This document shows, one piece after another, positions 34,755-43,446 of a DNA stretch of 64,000 nt. The stretch lies in contig JADKJL010000013.1 in NCBI GenBank assembly GCA_016721015.1, positions 186,001-250,000 on the forward strand, given 5' to 3'. The number at the start of each line of letters is the position of its first letter. Position 1 is the stretch's first letter. The notes below the pieces were generated by a model. It saw only the letters and a program-made list of their open reading frames with translations, was not told where the DNA came from and made no database searches. The translations under genes were made by a program, and so were the position numbers. The stretch comes from Lysobacterales bacterium (GTDB lineage Bacteria > Pseudomonadota > Gammaproteobacteria > Xanthomonadales > Rhodanobacteraceae).

Positions 34755-35368
34755 ACGGCTCAACGCGCAATGGCGCACTGATCCGCGCCGCGTCGTTGGC
34801 CCTGCTCGTCGTCCTGCTGGCCGCATGTGCCGCGCCACGCTTGCGTCCCGACGCTGAGCGCATGAGCGCATTGGAGCAGCGTGAGGGCATCTTGCTGGCA
34901 CAGCGGGACTGGGCCCTGCACGGGCGCATGGCCATTTCCGGGCCGGGCGACTCGGGCAGCGGTTCGCTCGATTGGATCCAGCGTGGCGAGACATTCCGGT
35001 TTGCCCTCAGCGCACCGGTCAGCGGCAAGACCTGGACCTTGAGCGGCGACTTGCAGCACGCGCAATTGACCGGGTTGCGTACCCAGGCGGTATCCGGCAC
35101 GAGCGCCGCCGAGGTTCTTGGCCAGGAACTGGGCTGGAAGGTGCCGATATCGGAACTGGCCTATTGGGTGCGCGGAATTCGTGCGCCGGGCAAGGCCGAC
35201 GTCGTTTTCGCGGCGGATGGCTTGCTTGCTGAACTTCGTCAGGGTGGATGGACAATCGAGTTTCGCGATTACGAACGGACGAACAATCCGGCCCTGCCGC
35301 GCCGGATCTTCGCCAGCAATGGCGAATACAAGGTGCGTCTGGTCATCCAGCACTGGGGTCTGCCGTGA
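34751..35368 (+). CDS. lolB: Outer-membrane lipoprotein receptor LolB
   Basis: 205 aa. Lipoprotein signal with lipobox LAAC (Cys 26). It continues with RDWALHGRMAISGPGDSGSGSLDW, read in two parts as RDWALHGRMAIS and GSGSLDWIQRGE, the LolB hallmark, followed by LSGDLQHAQL and the C-terminal region with WTIEFRDY and KVRLVIQHW. LolB takes lipoproteins from LolA and inserts them into the outer membrane. It overlaps both neighbours (GTGA at each side), and lolB-ispE-tRNA-Gln-prs is the classic gammaproteobacterial order. Confidence 0.93.
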   Translation: MNGSTRNGALIRAASLALLVVLLAACAAPRLRPDAERMSALEQREGILLAQRDWALHGRMAISGPGDSGSGSLDWIQRGETFRFALSAPVSGKTWTLSGDLQHAQLTGLRTQAVSGTSAAEVLGQELGWKVPISELAYWVRGIRAPGKADVVFAADGLLAELRQGGWTIEFRDYERTNNPALPRRIFASNGEYKVRLVIQHWGLP

Positions 35369-36234
35369 CCGATGTGCCGGTTCAGGGGGACTGGAGTGCC
35401 TGGTCTGCGCCGGCGAAACTGAACCTGTTCCTGCACATAACTGGTCGACGGCCCGATGGCTACCACAACCTGCAGACAGTCTTTCAGTTGCTCGACTGGG
35501 GTGACACCGTGCATTGCCGCGTTCGCGGCGATGCTGCGATTCGACGGCTCGGTGAACACTCGGATGTCACCGAACAGGATGACCTGGTCGTGCGTGCGGC
35601 ACATCTGCTGAAATCGGCCACCGGTTCGCCGGGCGGAGCAGACCTGCGCGTCGACAAGAGGATTCCGGTCGGTGGCGGCATGGGTGGCGGCAGTTCCGAT
35701 GCGGCGGCCACGCTGGTCGCGCTCAATCAGCTATGGCGATGCGGGCTGAGCCTGCCGGCGCTCGCTCGTCTTGGCCGTGAGATTGGCGCCGACGTGCCGG
35801 TTTTCATTTACGGGCGCAGTGCGTTTGCCGAAGGCGTCGGCGACGAACTCGTTCCAGTCGAGCTTCCCGAGCGTAGTTACGTCATCCTCGATCCCGCTGC
35901 TGGCGTGTCGACCGCGGCACTTTTTCAGGCGCCCGAATTGACACGCGATAGCACACCCTTGACAATTGCGGGCTACCTTTCCGGGTCGAAGACCGAAAAC
36001 GTGTTCGAACCGGTTGTTCGGACGCGCTACGCGGCTGTCGCCAGAGCGCTGGATTGGCTTTCCAGGTTTGGTGATGCCCGATTGACCGGTACCGGGGGCG
36101 TGGTTTTCCTGGCGACGGATGCGTCCGAGGCGAAGATGATTGCAGAGGCTTGTCCGTCGGCAATGAGCGCCTGGGTCGCGCGCGGCATCAATGTTTCACC
36201 TTTGCTGGCGCAGCACTGCGACGGCTCTGGTTGA
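35365..36234 (+). CDS. ispE: 4-diphosphocytidyl-2-C-methyl-D-erythritol kinase IspE
   Basis: 289 aa GHMP kinase of the MEP isoprenoid pathway; phosphorylates CDP-ME. N-terminal WSAPAKLNLFLHITGRRPDGYH, ATP-binding loop GGGMGGGSSDAA (103-114) and the C-terminal TGTGGVVF are present. I chose the GTG at 35365, which overlaps the lolB stop and gives the normal length. Confidence 0.95.
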   Translation: MTDVPVQGDWSAWSAPAKLNLFLHITGRRPDGYHNLQTVFQLLDWGDTVHCRVRGDAAIRRLGEHSDVTEQDDLVVRAAHLLKSATGSPGGADLRVDKRIPVGGGMGGGSSDAAATLVALNQLWRCGLSLPALARLGREIGADVPVFIYGRSAFAEGVGDELVPVELPERSYVILDPAAGVSTAALFQAPELTRDSTPLTIAGYLSGSKTENVFEPVVRTRYAAVARALDWLSRFGDARLTGTGGVVFLATDASEAKMIAEACPSAMSAWVARGINVSPLLAQHCDGSG

Positions 36235-36297
36235 ACATCCTGGAACAGACCCGTGATTTTTCACGCGGGTTGTTCGGCGGGATTGCAGTTTTGTTGG

Positions 36298-36372
36298 TGG
36301 GGCGTCGCCAAGCGGTAAGGCACCAGGTTTTGATCCTGGCATACGCAGGTTCGAATCCTGCCGCCCCAGCCA
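36298..36372 (+). tRNA. tRNA-Gln (anticodon TTG)
   Basis: Complete cloverleaf: acceptor TGGGGCG/CGCCCCA, anticodon stem CCAGG/CCTGG with loop TTTTGAT (anticodon TTG), T-arm GCAGGTTCGAATCCTGC, discriminator G and encoded CCA. It sits between ispE and prs, as in many gammaproteobacteria. Confidence 0.97.
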
Positions 36373-36448
36373 CTCCCGAATTTCCGGGTGTGGCATTCGA
36401 TCCACGCTGCCCTGCAGGCAGCCACAGTCAGTTGCACGGAGTGGCGCA

Positions 36449-37417
36449 GTGAGCACGGCGGCGAATTCATCAAGCATCCTGGTGTTCAGTGGCAACGCGA
36501 ATCGTCCGCTTAGTCAGGCAATTTGCAGCGAGCTCGGTGTGCCGCTCGGCAAGGCCCAGGTCGGCCGCTTCAGCGACGGCGAGGTTCAAGTCGAGATCGA
36601 GGAAAACGTGCGCCGCCAGGAAGTCTTCGTCGTGCAGCCGACCTGCGCGCCGACGGCCGACAATTTCATGGAACTGCTGGTTCTGATCGACGCGCTCAAG
36701 CGCGCATCGGCGGCCAGCGTGACGGCAGTACTGCCTTACTTCGGCTATGCGCGCCAGGATCGACGTCCGCGTTCGGCACGCGTTGCGATCACGGCCAAGG
36801 TGGCGGCCAAGATGATTGGTGCGGTCGGCACGGATCGGGTGTTGACGGTTGACCTGCATGCCGACCAGATCCAGGGTTTCTTCGACATGCCGCTCGACAA
36901 CGTTTACGCCTCGCCGGTATTGCTGGCCGATATCTGGCGCTACTACGCCAGGGAGGATTTGATCGTGGTCAGCCCTGATGTTGGCGGCGTGGTGCGTGCG
37001 CGGGCGATTGCCAAGCGCCTCGACGATGCCGATCTGGCCATTATCGACAAGCGCCGGCCGCGACCCAACGAGGCGACGGTGATGAACATCATCGGCGAGG
37101 TCAAGGACAAGGTCTGCGTGCTGGTCGATGACATTGTCGATACCGCAGGAACCCTGTGTGCAGCGGCCGCGGCATTGAAACGCCAGGGTGCACGCAAGGT
37201 CGTCGCCTACTGCACGCATGCCGTGCTTTCCGGCCCGGCGATAAGGAATCTGGAAGGCTCCCAGCTTGATGAGTTGGTGGTCACCGATTCGATTCCGCTG
37301 TCCGACGAAGCGCGTGCCTGCAAGAACATCCGCCAGCTGTCGGTCGCCGAGCTGCTGGCTGAAACGATCCGCCGCATCGCCTTTGGCGAATCGGTGAGCT
37401 CGTTGTATGTGGATTGA
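36449..37417 (+). CDS. prs: Ribose-phosphate pyrophosphokinase (PRPP synthetase)
   Basis: Makes PRPP from ribose-5-phosphate and ATP for nucleotide, His and Trp synthesis. Motifs: LVFSGNANRPLSQAI, the catalytic YFGYARQDR loop, VDLHADQIQGFF, and the PRPP-binding CVLVDDIVDTAGTL. 322 aa. The start is GTG with GGAGTGG upstream. It is followed by a heptamer hairpin array and then rplY, as in the common order ispE-tRNA-prs-rplY-pth-ychF. Confidence 0.96.
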   Translation: MSTAANSSSILVFSGNANRPLSQAICSELGVPLGKAQVGRFSDGEVQVEIEENVRRQEVFVVQPTCAPTADNFMELLVLIDALKRASAASVTAVLPYFGYARQDRRPRSARVAITAKVAAKMIGAVGTDRVLTVDLHADQIQGFFDMPLDNVYASPVLLADIWRYYAREDLIVVSPDVGGVVRARAIAKRLDDADLAIIDKRRPRPNEATVMNIIGEVKDKVCVLVDDIVDTAGTLCAAAAALKRQGARKVVAYCTHAVLSGPAIRNLEGSQLDELVVTDSIPLSDEARACKNIRQLSVAELLAETIRRIAFGESVSSLYVD

Positions 37418-37421
37418 CAGC

Positions 37422-37512
37422 GGGGAATTGGGAATGGGGAATAGGGAATGGTAGAAGCGGCTTGAGGCTTTTCACCCATTCCCTATTCCCCATTCTCCAT
37501 TCCCAGTTCCAA
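37422..37512. repeat. Heptamer inverted array 1 (prs/rplY)
   Basis: Left arm of GGGAATN units (37422-37451) and right arm of complementary units (37474-37510) can form a ~30-bp hairpin around a ~22-nt loop. The right arm holds one more 7-bp unit than the left, a sign of slippage. Confidence 0.9.
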
Positions 37513-37513
37513 C

Positions 37514-37537
37514 AACTCCCCTGGTCGCGGGGGAGTT
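37514..37537 (+). terminator. Hairpin after prs, weak terminator or rplY leader
   Basis: AACTCCCC (37514-37521) pairs with GGGGAGTT (37530-37537) around an 8-nt loop. Only CTT follows, so termination would be weak. It lies 47 bp ahead of rplY. Confidence 0.5.
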
Positions 37538-37583
37538 CTTCAATCGCCGCGAGGCGAATCAACACTAGAAAAGGCAACACAAA

Positions 37584-38234
37584 ATGGCAAAGACACATGA
37601 ACTTTCGGTAGCGCTGCGCAAGGACGAGGGGAAGGGTGCGAGCCGCCGCCTGCGTCGTGCGGGCAGCGTGCCGGCCATCGTCTACGGTGGCGGAGAACTT
37701 GGCCCGGTCAGCATCCAGATGGCACACAACGATGTTTACCTGGCTTCACAGAACGAATGGTTTTACTCCTCGATTCTCGACCTGAGCCTCAATGGAGACG
37801 TGCAGAAGGTGCTCCTGCGTGACATGCAGCGGCATCCGTTCAAGCAACAGATCCTGCATCTGGATTTCCTGCGTATCAACGAGAACGAGGCGATTCGCGT
37901 GCGCGTCCCGCTGCACTTCCTGAACCAGGAAACCTCACCGGCCGGCAAGACCGCCGGTGTGGTCATCATGCACGAGATCACGGAAGTTGAAGTCTCCTGT
38001 TTGCCGAAGGATCTGCCCGAGTTCATCGAAGTCGATCTCGCTGATCTGAAGGTCGACGATATCCTGCACCTCTCGTCGCTGAAGTTGCCCAAGGGAACCG
38101 AAGTTGCCGAGTTGAAGCTCGGCAAGGAGCACGACATCGCCGTGGTCATCGCCAAGCTGGGTCGTGCGGAAGTCGAGCCGACCGAGGCGGGCGAAGGCAC
38201 CGAAGAGAAGAAGGAAGGCGAAGGCGACAAGTAG
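37584..38234 (+). CDS. rplY: 50S ribosomal protein bL25 (general stress protein Ctc form)
   Basis: 216 aa, the long two-domain Ctc form: an N-terminal 5S-rRNA-binding L25 domain (ELSVALRKDEGKGASRRLRR, DVYLASQNE) and a C-terminal TL5 beta domain (LPEFIEVDLADL), ending in an acidic Glu/Lys tail. It binds 5S rRNA in the large subunit. AAGG lies before the ATG. It sits between prs and pth, the common order. Confidence 0.95.
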   Translation: MAKTHELSVALRKDEGKGASRRLRRAGSVPAIVYGGGELGPVSIQMAHNDVYLASQNEWFYSSILDLSLNGDVQKVLLRDMQRHPFKQQILHLDFLRINENEAIRVRVPLHFLNQETSPAGKTAGVVIMHEITEVEVSCLPKDLPEFIEVDLADLKVDDILHLSSLKLPKGTEVAELKLGKEHDIAVVIAKLGRAEVEPTEAGEGTEEKKEGEGDK

Positions 38235-38279
38235 TCGCGTGGTTGCTGATTTTCCACGAGCAGGAGCAATCGACTCGCC

Positions 38280-38864
38280 ATGAGCGGTCTGCGGCTGATC
38301 GTGGGGCTCGGCAATCCAGGCGCCGAACATCTCAGAACCCGGCACAACGCCGGGTTCTGGTTTGTCGATGCACTGGCCCTGCGTGAGCAGCTACGCTTCG
38401 GAATTGAATCGAAACTGCACGCGGAAACAGCGAAGTACGTGATTGACGGCGAGCCCATCTGGGTGCAGAAGCCGATCACCTTCATGAACAAGAGCGGCAT
38501 CGCAGTTGCAAGTGCATTGCGTTATTACAAGATCGAGGCCGAAGAGATGCTCGTGGTGCATGACGACCTGGATCTCCCGCCGGGCAGTGCACGACTCAAA
38601 TTCGACGGTGGCCATGGTGGCCAGAACGGCCTGCGCGATATCGTCGCCCACCTCGGCCATGCAAGATTCCACCGCCTGCGCATCGGTATCGGCCATCCAG
38701 GGCACAAGGATCGGGTCACTTCCTGGGTCTTGGGTCGTGCCGGCTCCAATGACGAGCAGGCGATTCTCGGCGCAATCGGTGCAGCCATCGACGTGCTTCC
38801 GCTCGCCATTCGCGGAGACTTCAACGAGGCGATGAAGAGGTTGCATACGCAGGAGCGGGAGTAG
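38280..38864 (+). CDS. pth: Peptidyl-tRNA hydrolase
   Basis: 194 aa. Cleaves peptidyl-tRNA released prematurely from ribosomes. Conserved active-site residues are visible: Asn 12 in GLGNPG, His 22 in RTRHNAGFWFVD, and the HDDLDLPPGSARLK plus GGHGGQNGLRDI segments. It is followed directly by heptamer array 2 and ychF. Confidence 0.96.
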   Translation: MSGLRLIVGLGNPGAEHLRTRHNAGFWFVDALALREQLRFGIESKLHAETAKYVIDGEPIWVQKPITFMNKSGIAVASALRYYKIEAEEMLVVHDDLDLPPGSARLKFDGGHGGQNGLRDIVAHLGHARFHRLRIGIGHPGHKDRVTSWVLGRAGSNDEQAILGAIGAAIDVLPLAIRGDFNEAMKRLHTQERE

Positions 38865-38865
38865 G

Positions 38866-38970
38866 AAATGGGGAGTAGGGAGTAGGAGAGCCAGATCCTG
38901 TCTCTTCCAATCCCGAACTCCGCATGAAGCCTGCTATATCCCACTCCCCACTCCCCACTCCCCACTCCCG
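38866..38970. repeat. Heptamer inverted array 2 (pth/ychF)
   Basis: Left arm GGGAGTA-type units at 38866-38888, right arm of four CCCCACT-type units at 38938-38970; complementary apart from variant bases. The right arm ends 10 bp before the ychF start codon, so it replaces any normal Shine-Dalgarno region. Confidence 0.85.
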
Positions 38971-38979
38971 GATTTCAAA

Positions 38980-40071
38980 ATGGGTATCAAATGCGGCATC
39001 GTCGGTCTGCCCAATGTCGGCAAATCGACGCTTTTCAATGCGCTGACCAAGGCCGGCATCGCGGCAGCCAATTTTCCGTTCTGCACGATCGATCCGAATG
39101 TCGGCGTCGTGCCGGTGCCGGATCCGCGTCTGGGCGAGCTTGCCGAGATCGTCAAGCCGCAGAAGACTATCCCGACTTCGATGGAGTTCGTCGATATCGC
39201 GGGTCTGGTCGCTGGCGCGTCAAAAGGCGAGGGGCTTGGCAACAAGTTTCTTGCGCATATCCGAGAGGTCGACGCGATTGCGCATGTCGTGCGCTGTTTC
39301 GAGCATCCGGATATCGTGCATGTGGCGAACAAGATCGATCCGATTTCCGATATCGAGACGATCGACACCGAACTGGCCTTGGCCGATCTTGAATCGGTCG
39401 ACAAGGCCTTGAACAAGGCCGAGCGTGCGGCCAAGGCCAACGACAAGGAGGCGCTGGCCAAGCGACCGGTGCTGCAGAAGCTTGCAGACGCACTGAACGA
39501 GGGCAAGCCTGCGCGTGCGGTTGATCTCGACGAAGATGAGCTCGCGCTGGTTCGCGATCTCTTCCTGCTGACTCTCAAGCCATTGATGTATATCGCAAAT
39601 GTTCTCGAAGATGGGTTCAAGGACAATCCGTTGCTCGAGCTGGTTCGGCAACGGGCCGAGGTTGAAGGAGCGGAGGTCGTGCCGGTTTGTGCGGCGATCG
39701 AGGAAGAGTTGTCCCAGCTTGAAGACGAGGATCGCAATGCGTTCCTGGCCGACATGGGCTTCGACGAGCCAGGTCTGAACCGCGTAATCCGCGCCGGCTA
39801 CAAGTTGCTCGGCCTGCAGACCTACTTCACTGCGGGCGTCAAGGAAGTGCGCGCCTGGCAGGTCAAGGCCGGATCCACGGCGCCACAAGCTGCCGCGGTC
39901 ATCCACACCGATTTCGAACGCGGCTTCATCCGCGCCGAAACCATCGCCTATGACGATTTCATCAAGTATCGTGGTGAGTCTGGAGCCAAGGAAGCCGGCC
40001 GATTGCGTCTGGAGGGCAAGGAATACATCGTCAAGGAAGGCGATGTCCTGCATTTCCGTTTCAACGTCTGA
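38980..40071 (+). CDS. ychF: Redox-regulated ATPase YchF (Obg-like)
   Basis: 363 aa. P-loop GLPNVGKST (residues 9-17), a TGS domain at the C-terminus (LQTYFTAGVKEVRAWQV through GDVLHFRFNV), and a coiled coil in the middle. YchF binds ribosomes and hydrolyses ATP better than GTP; it is linked to stress and translation quality. There is no SD before the ATG, only the heptamer array and TTTCAAA. Confidence 0.95.
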   Translation: MGIKCGIVGLPNVGKSTLFNALTKAGIAAANFPFCTIDPNVGVVPVPDPRLGELAEIVKPQKTIPTSMEFVDIAGLVAGASKGEGLGNKFLAHIREVDAIAHVVRCFEHPDIVHVANKIDPISDIETIDTELALADLESVDKALNKAERAAKANDKEALAKRPVLQKLADALNEGKPARAVDLDEDELALVRDLFLLTLKPLMYIANVLEDGFKDNPLLELVRQRAEVEGAEVVPVCAAIEEELSQLEDEDRNAFLADMGFDEPGLNRVIRAGYKLLGLQTYFTAGVKEVRAWQVKAGSTAPQAAAVIHTDFERGFIRAETIAYDDFIKYRGESGAKEAGRLRLEGKEYIVKEGDVLHFRFNV

Positions 40072-40089
40072 ACAATCGAGGAGATTGCC

Positions 40090-40572
40090 GTGCCCGGCCA
40101 CCAGCGTGAACTTGAGTTCCAGTTCCTGGCCGAACCGACCGACGTCAATTTCGGCGGCAAGATGCATGGCGGAGCCGTATTGCGCTGGATCGACCAGGCG
40201 GGCTATGCCTGCGCGGTCGCCTGGAGTGGCAAGTACTGTGTGACCGCAGCCGTCGGCGGGATCGAGTTTGTCGCTCCGATTCTGATCGGCGATCTCGTTC
40301 AGGTTCGCTGCAAACTCGTGCATACCGGCACCTCCAGCATGCAAATCACCGTCGATGTCATCGCGCGTGATCTCAGGCAAACCGAGGAGCGGCTGGCGAC
40401 CCACTGCGTGATGACCTTTGTGGCCCTGGACGCACCGGATGGAAGGCCGAGTCCGGTGCCGGCATGGATCCCCTTGACCCGCGAGGACATCGCTCTGGGC
40501 CAATATGCGCTGAAGGTCATGGAGGTCGGGCGCCGGATCAAGGAGGAAGCGGCGGCCTTTCGACCCGACTGA
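40090..40572 (+). CDS. Acyl-CoA thioesterase (YciA/BACH-like hotdog)
   Basis: 160 aa. Hotdog domain with NFGGKMHGGAVLRWIDQAGY (catalytic Asp region), KYCVTAAVGGIEFVAPILIGD and MTFVALD. This is the 4HBT/BFIT-type acyl-CoA hydrolase group. It releases fatty acids from CoA, with chain length unknown. The start is GTG 40090 with GAGGAG upstream. It lies 18 bp after ychF and may share its transcript. Confidence 0.88.
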   Translation: MPGHQRELEFQFLAEPTDVNFGGKMHGGAVLRWIDQAGYACAVAWSGKYCVTAAVGGIEFVAPILIGDLVQVRCKLVHTGTSSMQITVDVIARDLRQTEERLATHCVMTFVALDAPDGRPSPVPAWIPLTREDIALGQYALKVMEVGRRIKEEAAAFRPD

Positions 40573-40659
40573 CACGCGGCGAAGTCGTTCAGCAATGCCG
40601 AGCAACCCGCGGTTGACGATAAAAGCGACCCGATGTCCCGGTCGGCACACCTTTTGCTG

Positions 40660-40688
40660 TTGACACCCAAGGCGCTCTCCGTGAAAAT
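40660..40688 (+). promoter_or_regulatory. Probable sigma-70 promoter of the tRNA-tuf operon
   Basis: TTGACA (40660-40665), 17-bp spacer, GAAAAT (40683-40688), followed by a GC-rich stretch GCGCGGC before the expected start near 40695. The perfect -35, weak -10 and GC-rich discriminator are typical for growth-rate-regulated stable RNA promoters. The first tRNA begins at 40705. Confidence 0.65.
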
Positions 40689-40704
40689 GCGCGGCTCCGT
40701 GTCT

Positions 40705-40790
40705 GGAGGGATACCCAAGCGGCCAACGGGGGCAGACTGTAAATCTGCTGGCTTACGCCTTCGGTGGTTCGAATCCACCTCCCTCCACCA
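40705..40790 (+). tRNA. tRNA-Tyr (anticodon GTA)
   Basis: Class II tRNA with a long variable arm: acceptor GGAGGGA/TCCCTCC, anticodon stem GCAGA/TCTGC with loop CTGTAAA (anticodon GTA), T-arm GTGGTTCGAATCCAC, encoded CCA. First of three tRNAs before tuf. Confidence 0.97.
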
Positions 40791-40865
40791 GGATTTGTAA
40801 CGTGTGTTTTGTAGCATCTGAAGGCAGTGATCGCCTTCGGCGCGATACCAGGAAAGTTCTGCCAA

Positions 40866-40939
40866 GCGGGAGTAGTTCAATGGTAGAACATCAGTTTTCC
40901 AAACTGATTACGAGGGTTCGATTCCCTTCTCCCGCTCCA
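40866..40939 (+). tRNA. tRNA-Gly (anticodon TCC)
   Basis: Acceptor GCGGGAG/CTCCCGC, anticodon stem TCAGT/ACTGA with loop TTTCCAA (anticodon TCC), T-arm with GGTTCGATTCC, discriminator T, encoded CCA. Confidence 0.97.
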
Positions 40940-40956
40940 AAGCACCAAAGCTCCAC

Positions 40957-41032
<76 letters not shown>

Positions 41033-41076
41033 GTTTTCCCATCCACCCGACACGATCTCCCGAGAAGAACACTGCC

Positions 41077-42267
41077 ATGTCGAAAGAGAAATTCCAGCGC
41101 ACCAAGCCGCACGTAAACGTGGGCACGATCGGTCACGTTGACCACGGCAAGACGACCTTGACGGCGGCGCTGACGAAGATCGGTGCGGAGCGTTTTGGTG
41201 GCGAATTCAAGGCCTATGACGCGATCGACGCGGCGCCGGAAGAAAAGGCGCGCGGCATCACGATCTCGACGGCGCACGTGGAATACGAATCGCCGATGCG
41301 CCACTACGCGCACGTCGATTGCCCGGGCCATGCCGACTACGTGAAGAACATGATCACGGGTGCCGCGCAGATGGACGGCGCGATCCTGGTCTGCTCGGCC
41401 GCGGACGGCCCGATGCCGCAGACACGTGAGCACATCCTGCTGGCTCGCCAGGTTGGCGTGCCGTACGTGGTGGTGTTCCTGAACAAGGCGGACATGGTCG
41501 ACGACGCCGAGCTGCTTGAGCTGGTCGAGATGGAAGTGCGTGAACTGCTCTCGAAGTACGACTTTCCGGGCGACGACACGCCGATCATCCACGGTTCGGC
41601 GCTGAAGGCGCTGGAAGGTGACCAGAGCGAAATTGGCGTGCCCTCGATCGTCAAGCTGGTCGATGCACTGGACAGCTGGATTCCGGAGCCGCAGCGTGAC
41701 ATCGAGAAGGCGTTCCTGATGCCGGTCGAGGACGTATTCTCGATTTCGGGTCGCGGCACGGTCGTCACCGGACGCATCGAGCGCGGCATCATCAAGGTGG
41801 GCGACGAAATTGAAATCGTCGGCATCCGTCCGACGGTCAAGACCACGGTCACCGGCGTCGAGATGTTCCGCAAGCTGCTCGATCAGGGCCAGGCAGGCGA
41901 CAACGCCGGTCTGCTGCTGCGCGGCACCAAGCGTGACGACGTCGAGCGCGGCCAGGTTCTGGCCAAGCCGGGATCGATCACCCCGCATACGACGTTCGAG
42001 GCTGAGGTGTATGTGCTGTCGAAGGAAGAAGGCGGTCGTCATACGCCATTCTTCAAGGGCTACCGCCCGCAGTTCTACTTCCGCACGACTGACGTGACCG
42101 GCGCTTGCGAGCTGCCGGAAGGCGTCGAGATGGTGATGCCGGGTGACAACGTGCAGATGGTGGTGACCTTGATTGCGCCGATCGCAATGGACGATGGTCT
42201 GCGCTTCGCGATTCGCGAAGGCGGCCGCACCGTCGGCGCCGGTGTCGTTGCCAAGGTCATCAAGTAA
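41077..42267 (+). CDS. tuf: Elongation factor Tu, copy 1
   Basis: 396 aa GTPase that delivers aminoacyl-tRNA to the ribosome. G1 GHVDHGKT, G3 DCPGHADY, G4 NKADMVDD; domains 2 and 3 complete. The protein is identical to copy 2 at 57887. By eye the two coding sequences differ at seven synonymous sites, six of them within 42049-42091. The ATG at 41077 is the family start. Copy 1 is in the tRNA-tuf-secE-nusG context (tufB position in E. coli). Confidence 0.98.
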   Translation: MSKEKFQRTKPHVNVGTIGHVDHGKTTLTAALTKIGAERFGGEFKAYDAIDAAPEEKARGITISTAHVEYESPMRHYAHVDCPGHADYVKNMITGAAQMDGAILVCSAADGPMPQTREHILLARQVGVPYVVVFLNKADMVDDAELLELVEMEVRELLSKYDFPGDDTPIIHGSALKALEGDQSEIGVPSIVKLVDALDSWIPEPQRDIEKAFLMPVEDVFSISGRGTVVTGRIERGIIKVGDEIEIVGIRPTVKTTVTGVEMFRKLLDQGQAGDNAGLLLRGTKRDDVERGQVLAKPGSITPHTTFEAEVYVLSKEEGGRHTPFFKGYRPQFYFRTTDVTGACELPEGVEMVMPGDNVQMVVTLIAPIAMDDGLRFAIREGGRTVGAGVVAKVIK

Positions 42268-42274
42268 TACATAC

Positions 42275-42350
42275 GGGAATAGAGAGTAGGGAATAGGGAA
42301 ACGGCAAAGCTGCACTTCGCTTTAACCCGTTCTCCATTCCCGATTCCGCT
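42275..42350. repeat. Heptamer inverted array 3 (tuf copy 1/tRNA-Trp)
   Basis: Left arm with GGGAATA and GAGAGTA type units (42275-42299), a loop containing AAAGCTGCACTTCGCTTT, itself a small hairpin, and a right arm of CCATTCCCGATTCC type (42332-42348). The left arm and loop are identical to those of array 6 downstream of tuf copy 2. Confidence 0.85.
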
Positions 42351-42357
42351 ACCAAAT

Positions 42358-42433
<76 letters not shown>

Positions 42434-42480
42434 GCTAATCGAAGGTGCTGGTGCGCATCCAGCACACAACGGCAGGACGA

Positions 42481-42870
42481 ATGAACGCAAAGCTTGAACA
42501 ATCCGAAAGCAACAGCGGCCTCGACATCGTCAAGCTGAGTCTGGCGGTGTTGCTCATCGTCGGCGGGCTGTTCGGCTTCTACTATTTTGCCGGGCAGTGG
42601 AGCACGGCATTGCGCGTGGTCGCCCTGATCGGCGCCTTTGTTCTGGCCGGGCTGGTTGCTGCGACCACTCACAGTGGCCGCAATCTGCGCGTCTTCGTTG
42701 CCGAGTCGCAATTCGAACTGCGCAAGGTGGTCTGGCCGACACGCGATGAGACAATTCGTACCACGGGCGTGATCATCGTGGTGGTTATCCTTATCAGCCT
42801 CATCCTGGGCCTGATCGACCTGATTCTCAAATGGGTCGTCATGGACTGGCTCCTTACGCTCGGGCACTGA
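42481..42870 (+). CDS. secE: Preprotein translocase subunit SecE
   Basis: 129 aa with three transmembrane segments (~17-38, ~45-62, ~95-118) as in E. coli, and the conserved cytosolic motif FELRKVVWPTRDETIRTT ahead of the third segment. Part of the SecYEG channel. The start at 42481 has AGGA close upstream. It is followed 7 bp later by nusG. Confidence 0.95.
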   Translation: MNAKLEQSESNSGLDIVKLSLAVLLIVGGLFGFYYFAGQWSTALRVVALIGAFVLAGLVAATTHSGRNLRVFVAESQFELRKVVWPTRDETIRTTGVIIVVVILISLILGLIDLILKWVVMDWLLTLGH

Positions 42871-42877
42871 GACAGTT

Positions 42878-43438
42878 ATGGCAAAGCGCTGGTACGTCGT
42901 TCACGCCTATTCCGGATTCGAGAACCAGGTCTCGCGCGCTCTTCGCGAGCGGATCGCACGCGCCTCGATGGAGGAGAAATTCGGCGATATCCTGGTTCCG
43001 ACCGAGGAAGTCATCGAAATGCGTGGTGGTCAGAAGCGCCGCAGTGAGCGGAAATTTTTTCCCGGCTATGTGCTGGTGCAGATTGAAACGCACGAGGACA
43101 ACCGAACCCTGCGCATTGACGATGAATCATGGCACCTGATCAAGGAAACCCCCAAGGTCATGGGCTTCATTGGCGGCACCGCCGATCGCCCGATGCCAAT
43201 CAAGGATTCCGAAGCCGATGCGATCCTGCGCCGCGTGCAGGATGGCGTCGACAAGCCCAAGCCGAAGGTTCTGTTCGAGCCAGGCGAAATGGTTCGCGTC
43301 ACCGAAGGCCCGTTCAACGATTTCAACGGCGTCGTCGAGGAAGTCAATTACGAGAAGAGCCGCCTGCGTGTGGCGGTGCTGATTTTTGGTCGGTCCACCC
43401 CGGTCGAACTTGAGTTTGGTCAAGTAGAAAAGGCTTAA
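42878..43438 (+). CDS. nusG: Transcription termination/antitermination factor NusG
   Basis: 186 aa. NGN domain (KRWYVVHAYSGFENQVSRAL) and KOW domain (FEPGEMVRVTEGPFNDFNG). Binds the RNA polymerase clamp, and links it to Rho or ribosomal S10. No clear SD; it probably depends on coupling to secE, whose stop is 7 bp upstream. Confidence 0.97.
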   Translation: MAKRWYVVHAYSGFENQVSRALRERIARASMEEKFGDILVPTEEVIEMRGGQKRRSERKFFPGYVLVQIETHEDNRTLRIDDESWHLIKETPKVMGFIGGTADRPMPIKDSEADAILRRVQDGVDKPKPKVLFEPGEMVRVTEGPFNDFNGVVEEVNYEKSRLRVAVLIFGRSTPVELEFGQVEKA

Positions 43439-43446
43439 GAGCGGAA

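Noticed and set aside
37422..37512. Heptamer array read as a classical rho-independent terminator
   Set aside because: The stem is far too long and AT/GC mixed, and no T-tract follows; it belongs to a repeated family found at other sites.
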